From: JAMOBE01 sp039908285
GTDB taxonomy: Bacteria > Pseudomonadota > Alphaproteobacteria > Rhodospirillales > Rhodospirillaceae
Reading direction: 5' to 3'
Assembly (NCBI GenBank): GCA_039908285.1
Contig: JAMOBE010000118.1
Span: forward strand, 1 to 10,081
DNA: 10,081 nt
The position numbers and the translations under genes are program-made. The notes beneath the pieces are model-generated. The model saw only the letters and a list, made by a program, of their open reading frames with translations. It did not search any database and was not told the origin of the DNA. This document shows, one piece after another, positions 5,861 through 10,081 of this stretch; positions within the stretch are counted from its first letter, which is position 1, and each line of letters begins with the position of its first letter.

Positions 5861-8848
5861 TCACCCCAGCCGCCGGGCCGGGTCCTCGATGAGGTCGCGG
5901 AAGACGGCGTGGGCGGCGGTGGCGTGGGTTTCCATCCGGTGCTTCAGGTCGTCGAAGTCGGCGGCGCCGGTGGCCTTGACCAGCTTGCCCTTGAGGCCGG
6001 GGGGGGCGGTGCGTTCGTCGAAGGTGCCCTCCAGGCCCTGACGCAGCACCCCCTGGAGGGCGCTCCAGAACTCGTGCGCCGACAACAGGACGGCCGCCGC
6101 CTGGTCGGCCAGCAGACCGGCGGCTCGCAGCCGTTCAAGGGCCTTCGCCGTGCCGGTGGCCAGGACTTCGGGGTGATCGGCGGCGTGGCGCAGTTGCAGG
6201 TACTGGGCGATGAACTCGATGTCCACCAGGCCGCCGCGGGCGTGCTTCATCTCCCACGGGGAGGTCGGGCGCTTTTCGCGAAACATGCGCTCGCGCATGT
6301 CGGCGACGTCCCGCAGCAGCTTGTCCGGATCCCGCGGCCGCACCAGGGTGTCGCGCATGGCGGTTTCCAGGCGGCCGGCGAAGTTGGGCGGACCATAGAC
6401 CACCCGGGCGCGGGTCAGCGCCATGTGCTCCCAGGTCCAGGCGTCCTCGAGGTGATAGCGCTCGAAGGACTGGACGCTGGTGGCGAGCGGCCCCTTGCTG
6501 CCCGACGGGCGCAGCCGCATGTCCACATCGTACAGGCGTCCGGCGTTGGTCAGGGCGGTGATGGCGTTGATGAAGCGCTGGGCGATGCGGGTGAAGAACG
6601 CCGTCGCCGGCAGCGGTCGCGGTCCGGTGGAGGCCTCGGCCTCCGACGGCGCGTCGTAGACCAGGATCAGGTCCAGGTCGCTGCTGGCGGTCATCTCGCG
6701 GCTGCCCATCTTGCCGAGGGCGATGATGGCCATGCCGCTGCCGGGGATATAGCCGTGCTGGCGGGCGAACTCCATCTCGACGCGGGGGTAGAGGCGCGAC
6801 AGCACGGCGTCGGCGATGACGCTCAGGGCCTGGGCGGCGGCATAGGGGTGGACGACGCTGCGCAGAATCTGCACGCCCACCTGGAAGCGGCGGTCGTTGG
6901 CCCAGCGGCGGCAGGCGTCCAGCACATCCTCGTAGTCGCGGGCCTCGGCCAGGCGGGCGTCCAGCTCCACCATCAGGGTCTCGGCGTCGGGGAGGGGGGC
7001 CAGGAACCCCTGACTCAGCATGTTGTCCACCAGCGACGGCCGGCGGGTCAGGCCTTCGGCCAGGCGGGGGGCATCGCCCAGGATCTCGGCCACCGTGTCG
7101 AGAAGGGCCGGATTGGAATGGAGCAGCGAGAAGATCTGCACCCCCCCCGGCAGCCGCTTCAGGAACTCGTCGAACTTCATGAAGGCGAGATCGGGATTGG
7201 CGGTATCGGCGAGCGCCACCAGAAGGGTCGGCATCAGCTCGGTCAGAAGCTCGCGGGCGCGGGCGGTGCGCACGGCGCGATAGCGGCCGTGATGCCAGCC
7301 GCGGATGGCCGCCGACACCGACTCGGCATTGGTGAAGCCCATGCCGTGCAGGGTGTCGAGGGTGGCGGGATCGTCCTCGGCGCCGGTGAACACCAGGTTG
7401 CCGCCGGTGGTCAGGGCCGGGGCCTCCTCGAACAGGGCGGCGTAGTGGCGCTCGACGGTCTCGAGATACCCCATGAGCTCGGCGGAAAACGCCGCCGTGT
7501 CGGCGCAGCCCATGAAGGCCGCCACCTCGGCCAGCCGGGCCGGCTCGGCGGGGAGAAGCTGGGTCTGCTGGTCGTCCACCATCTGCAGCCTATGTTCAAG
7601 ACGGCGCAGGTAATGGTAGGCGGCGATCATCTCCTCGGCGACCTCGGTTCCCACATGCCCGCCGCCGGCCAGGGCGCGCAGGGCGTCACAGGTGCGCGAA
7701 CTCCGCATGGCCGGCTCCCGCCCGCCCCAGATGAGCTGCTGGGTCTGGGCGAAGAACTCGATCTCGCGGATGCCGCCGCGACCGAGTTTGATGTTGTGGC
7801 CTCCCACGGCGATGGTGCCGCCGCCCTTGTGGGCGTGGATCTGGCGCTTGATGGAGTGGATGTCCTGGATGGCGTTGAAGTCGAGGGACCGCCGCCACAC
7901 ATAGGGCCGCAGGTCGCGCAGAAACGCCGTGCCGGCCTCCATGTCGCCGGCGATGCAGCGGGCCTTGATCATCGCCGCCCGCTCCCAGTTCTGGCCGAAG
8001 CTCTCGTAGTAGACCAGTGCGGCGTCGATGGCGATGGCGACCGGCGTGGAGCCCGGGTCTGGCCGCAGCCGCAGGTCGGTGCGGAACACATAGCCGTCGG
8101 CGGTGCGCTCGCTCAAAATCCGCACCAGGTTGCGGGTGACGCGCACCATGCATTCCCGCAGCGACCGGCGGCCGGTGTAGGTCAGCCGCTCGGAGTCGTA
8201 GAGGACGATCAGGTCGATGTCCGACGAATAGTTGAGTTCCGACGCTCCCAGCTTGCCCATGCCGAGGACCAGGTAGCCCGAGCGCAGGTCGGGCGTCTCG
8301 GGGTGGGGCAGCACGAGTTCTCCCGTCGCCGCCTCCTGGCGCAGCAGGTGGGCGACGGCAAGGCCGGTGGCGGTGTCGGCGAATCGGCTCAAGGCCCCCG
8401 TCACCCGGTCCAGGGGCCAGGCGCCGCCGATGTCGGCCAGGGCCACCAGCAGCGCGACGCGCCGCTTGGCGACCCGCAAGGCCTTCATCAGGCGGGTGGT
8501 GTCGGTCTCGGCGCGCAGGGCGTCGCTGGTTGCGGCGAGAAGACGGGCGAAGGCCTCGTCGGGACCGGCCTCCAGCGTCTCGGCCACCACGGCCGGCTCC
8601 CGCAGCAGGCACGACGACAGGAACGGGCTGTTGCCGAACACGGCCTCCAGCAGCGGTCCCACCGCCGGATGGGTCGGCGCCGCGGCGATGAAGGAAGCGA
8701 GTCCCGCGTCCGTGGTCTCCCGCGCCAGGGCCGCCCAGCGCTCGAGCCCACGGCGACAGCGGTCCGCATCGGCCGGACGCGGCAGGATGGCTGTATTCCA
8801 GGAAAAGCTGAACTCATGCATATGCAAAACGCCGATTTTCCAGCACAC
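5861..8848 (-). CDS. glnE: Bifunctional glutamine synthetase adenylyltransferase/adenylyl-removing enzyme
   Basis: 995 residues, close to the usual 950-1000. GlnE adds AMP to, and phosphorolytically removes it from, a tyrosine of glutamine synthetase, under control of PII and glutamine, so tuning ammonia assimilation in the cytoplasm. Two nucleotidyltransferase domains are visible. The N-terminal (adenylyl-removing) one has GASELNYSSDID (201-212, metal ligands D210 and D212), FRTDLRLRPDP (255-265), NWERAAMIKAR (287-297) and GRGGIREIEFFAQ (356-368). The C-terminal (adenylylating) one has GSREMTASSDLD (715-726, D724 and D726), YDVDMRLRPSGSKG (773-786) and TWEHMALTRAR (805-815), followed by a second GGLVDIEFIAQ copy. 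Both sets are intact, so both activities are expected. The start is GTG at 8848, with AAGGG (8857-8861) 8 nt upstream; ATG at 8821 is the alternative but has no clear ribosome-binding site. It is divergent from the AsmA-like gene. Confidence 0.97.
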   Translation of the reverse strand: MCWKIGVLHMHEFSFSWNTAILPRPADADRCRRGLERWAALARETTDAGLASFIAAAPTHPAVGPLLEAVFGNSPFLSSCLLREPAVVAETLEAGPDEAFARLLAATSDALRAETDTTRLMKALRVAKRRVALLVALADIGGAWPLDRVTGALSRFADTATGLAVAHLLRQEAATGELVLPHPETPDLRSGYLVLGMGKLGASELNYSSDIDLIVLYDSERLTYTGRRSLRECMVRVTRNLVRILSERTADGYVFRTDLRLRPDPGSTPVAIAIDAALVYYESFGQNWERAAMIKARCIAGDMEAGTAFLRDLRPYVWRRSLDFNAIQDIHSIKRQIHAHKGGGTIAVGGHNIKLGRGGIREIEFFAQTQQLIWGGREPAMRSSRTCDALRALAGGGHVGTEVAEEMIAAYHYLRRLEHRLQMVDDQQTQLLPAEPARLAEVAAFMGCADTAAFSAELMGYLETVERHYAALFEEAPALTTGGNLVFTGAEDDPATLDTLHGMGFTNAESVSAAIRGWHHGRYRAVRTARARELLTELMPTLLVALADTANPDLAFMKFDEFLKRLPGGVQIFSLLHSNPALLDTVAEILGDAPRLAEGLTRRPSLVDNMLSQGFLAPLPDAETLMVELDARLAEARDYEDVLDACRRWANDRRFQVGVQILRSVVHPYAAAQALSVIADAVLSRLYPRVEMEFARQHGYIPGSGMAIIALGKMGSREMTASSDLDLILVYDAPSEAEASTGPRPLPATAFFTRIAQRFINAITALTNAGRLYDVDMRLRPSGSKGPLATSVQSFERYHLEDAWTWEHMALTRARVVYGPPNFAGRLETAMRDTLVRPRDPDKLLRDVADMRERMFREKRPTSPWEMKHARGGLVDIEFIAQYLQLRHAADHPEVLATGTAKALERLRAAGLLADQAAAVLLSAHEFWSALQGVLRQGLEGTFDERTAPPGLKGKLVKATGAADFDDLKHRMETHATAAHAVFRDLIEDPARRLG

Positions 8849-8897
8849 TGCGCGAACCCTTGAACGTGGTCAAGCCGCAGATGAAGTTGAGGCCGGG
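8849..8897. promoter_or_regulatory. Compact divergent start region of glnE and the AsmA-like gene
   Basis: Only 49 bp separate the two chosen start codons. The stretch carries the glnE ribosome-binding site (AAGGG on the minus strand, 8857-8861), a GAGG (8889-8892) serving the plus-strand gene, and the dyad CTTGA-N6-TCAAG (8859-8863 and 8870-8874). A minus-strand TTGACC (8868-8873) resembles a -35 box, but no good -10 follows. Promoters probably overlap the opposing coding ends. No ordinary promoter can be assigned. Confidence 0.4.
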
Positions 8898-10081
8898 GTG
8901 GTTCACGGCGCCGTCAGACATTTCTTCCAGATCCTGAGTGCCTTCGGTCTCCTGGTGATCATCATCGGGCCGCTCGCCGCATGGCGAGTCTCCTCCGGTC
9001 CCGTGGCGGTTGATTTTCTCATCCCCTACATCGTGGAGGCGCTGACCCCGGCCAGCGGAGCCTACCGGGTGGGTCTGGACGGGGCCGAACTGCACTGGGC
9101 GGGCTGGAAGCGGAGCCTCGACATCAACGCGGTCGGGGTGACGGTCACCAACCCGGACGGCCGGGCGGTGGTGACCATGCCGACCGTGTCCCTGTCCCTG
9201 TCCCTGCGCGCCCTGCGCCAGGGCATCGTCGCCCCGAGTCTCATCGAGATCCGCGGCAGCCGGCTGCGTCTGCGGCGGACCCGGGCCGGCCACGTCGACC
9301 TGGAAATCGCGGGAGGTACGCCGGCGGACGGTGCGGAGCCCCTGCCCGCCGCCCTGCTGGAGGAGATGCTGGCCCCGCCGGATCCGGGCCGGGCCAGTGG
9401 CTACCTGCGCCAGGTGCGACTGGTGGATGCCACGGTCCTGCTGGAAGACGAAGCGAAAGGCGGCGCGTGGCGGCTCGAGGACCTGGACATCGAGCTTGGC
9501 CGCGACGCCGACGGCATCGGTGCCGCCGGTGGAGTCTCCCTGGTCACCCCCGACGGGACCGCCCGCCTGGACATCGGCGGCCGCTTTCCCGCCCGGGAGC
9601 GGGAGCCAAGCTTCACGGCGACGTTCTCCGACATCCGGCCGACGATGTTCTCCCATCTGGCCCCGGACCTGGAGCCCCTTGCGGGGGTGGAACTGCCGCT
9701 GTCAGGCTCGGTGTCGGTGAAGTTCGATCGCGTCCTCGATATCGAGCGCATCGGCTTCGCCATCGACGGCCGCCGGGGTCGCGTCACTCTCCCCGCCCTC
9801 GGCGCGGACTACGATATCCATGGCCTGTCGCTGCGGGGGAAGGCCGTCGCCGCCGAGAAACGGATGGCCCTGGAGGCGCTTGAGATCGACCTCGGCGGAC
9901 CGAAGGTCAGCGTGACCGCCAGTCTGGAACAGCGGGACCCGCCGCCAGTGGTGGAGGCGCCGCCACCCCCCGCCCCGGCCGTCGTCCCCGACACCCCCCC
10001 GAAAGGCAAAAGCAAGGCGAAGGGCAAAGGCAAGAAAAGCCGGGCCGCCGCCAAGGCCCCCCCACCCCCCATCATCCCCCT
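8898..10081 (+). CDS. AsmA-like (YhdP/DUF3971-type) inner-membrane protein, 5' part, cut by the window edge
   Basis: 394 complete codons, open at the right edge. The start GTG at 8898 has GAGG (8889-8892) 5 nt upstream; the frame is open further up but offers no better start. Residues 7-29 (RHFFQILSAF... to AAW) are a membrane anchor. SSGPVAVDFLIPYIVEAL follows, the opening I associate with YhdP/DUF3971 proteins, and then regular beta-strand repeats (LHWAGW..LDINAVGVTV, LRQVRLVDATVLL, LEDLDIELG). Known AsmA-like relatives (AsmA, TamB, YhdP) are anchored in the inner membrane and form periplasm-spanning beta grooves linked to phospholipid transport and outer-membrane assembly. From about residue 344 to the edge the protein turns into Pro/Ala/Val- and Lys/Gly-rich low complexity, unusual for this fold. 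Full members are commonly around 1000 residues or more, so most of the gene may lie beyond the window. Family assignment is moderately sure, exact member unknown. Confidence 0.8.
   Translation, partial: MVHGAVRHFFQILSAFGLLVIIIGPLAAWRVSSGPVAVDFLIPYIVEALTPASGAYRVGLDGAELHWAGWKRSLDINAVGVTVTNPDGRAVVTMPTVSLSLSLRALRQGIVAPSLIEIRGSRLRLRRTRAGHVDLEIAGGTPADGAEPLPAALLEEMLAPPDPGRASGYLRQVRLVDATVLLEDEAKGGAWRLEDLDIELGRDADGIGAAGGVSLVTPDGTARLDIGGRFPAREREPSFTATFSDIRPTMFSHLAPDLEPLAGVELPLSGSVSVKFDRVLDIERIGFAIDGRRGRVTLPALGADYDIHGLSLRGKAVAAEKRMALEALEIDLGGPKVSVTASLEQRDPPPVVEAPPPPAPAVVPDTPPKGKSKAKGKGKKSRAAAKAPPPPIIP
9942..10078 (+). repeat. Low-complexity Pro- and Lys-rich coding insert in the AsmA-like gene
   Basis: Codons from about 9942 on encode PPPVVEAPPPPAPAVVP, then a basic KGKSKAKGKGKK block, then PPPPIIP near the edge. 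At DNA level it is marked by runs of C (9966-9971, 10003-10009, 10057-10063) and AAGGCAAA-type repeats. It follows a normal beta-strand repeat (KVSVTASLEQ) and reads like a disordered, positively charged linker. C-runs of this length are also places where sequencing or replication slippage can shift the frame. Confidence 0.6.

Noticed and set aside
4653..5864. A 403-codon open frame on the minus strand opposite the Sel1 lipoprotein gene
   Set aside because: The plus-strand frame has a lipobox signal, a ribosome-binding site and Sel1 repeats; the opposite frame has no domain or start signal and would overlap the end of glnE.
5741..8863. A 1040-codon open frame on the plus strand opposite glnE
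   Set aside because: The minus-strand frame carries every GlnE motif. The plus-strand product is a Gly/Val/His/Gln-rich shadow and would also overlap the end of the Sel1 gene.
8881..8937. An 18-residue leader-like ORF starting at ATG 8881
   Set aside because: It has no ribosome-binding site and no regulatory run of codons, and it overlaps the AsmA-like start in another frame.
8814..9656. A 280-codon minus-strand frame opposite the start of the AsmA-like gene
   Set aside because: It overlaps both real starts and shows no family signature; the plus-strand frame has a membrane anchor and AsmA-like repeats and continues to the window edge.

Overview
The window looks like chromosomal DNA from a GC-rich alphaproteobacterium, most likely a member of the Rhodospirillales (Magnetospirillum- or Azospirillum-like). 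The basis is the high-GC codon use, a full-length two-domain GlnE, an AsmA/YhdP-type envelope gene and a peptidoglycan-binding-like domain of a style I associate with that order. This placement comes from recognition, not from a database search. No tRNA, rRNA, CRISPR array, transposase or phage gene is visible.

Layout. Positions 1-197 carry two GC-rich hairpins and no gene. Positions 198-3692 (minus) encode a large RTX protein of 1164 residues: a roughly 690-residue N-terminal region of unknown (possibly glycan-active) function, about nine Ca-binding nonapeptides, a post-RTX beta segment, a Pro/Ala/Glu linker of about 180 residues encoded by degenerate DNA repeats, and a short C-terminal tail of type I secretion style. 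A divergent intergenic region follows (3693-4062), with several GACAC-type boxes, an inverted repeat and a plausible sigma70-like promoter. Next come two plus-strand genes: a 160-residue protein with a peptidoglycan-binding-like domain and a four-cysteine tail (4063-4545), and a Sel1-repeat lipoprotein (4614-5834). A perfect 13-bp hairpin lies between them. The first of these two genes is clearly poorer in GC than the flanks. Convergent to them is glnE (5861-8848, minus), the glutamine synthetase adenylyltransferase/adenylyl-removing enzyme. Divergent from glnE, with only 49 bp between start codons, is the 5' part of an AsmA-like inner-membrane protein gene (8898 to the window end), open at the right edge.

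How they fit together. Apart from glnE, a housekeeping regulator of nitrogen assimilation, the genes point to the cell envelope and surface: a probably secreted RTX protein, a peptidoglycan-binding-like protein, a lipoprotein and an AsmA-like protein. I see no proof that they form one system. The least ordinary parts are the RTX protein's architecture, the low-GC two-gene insert with its hairpin, and the repeated GACAC boxes in the divergent intergenic region. Long open frames opposite the RTX gene, the Sel1 gene and glnE are antisense shadows of high-GC coding DNA and are not annotated.
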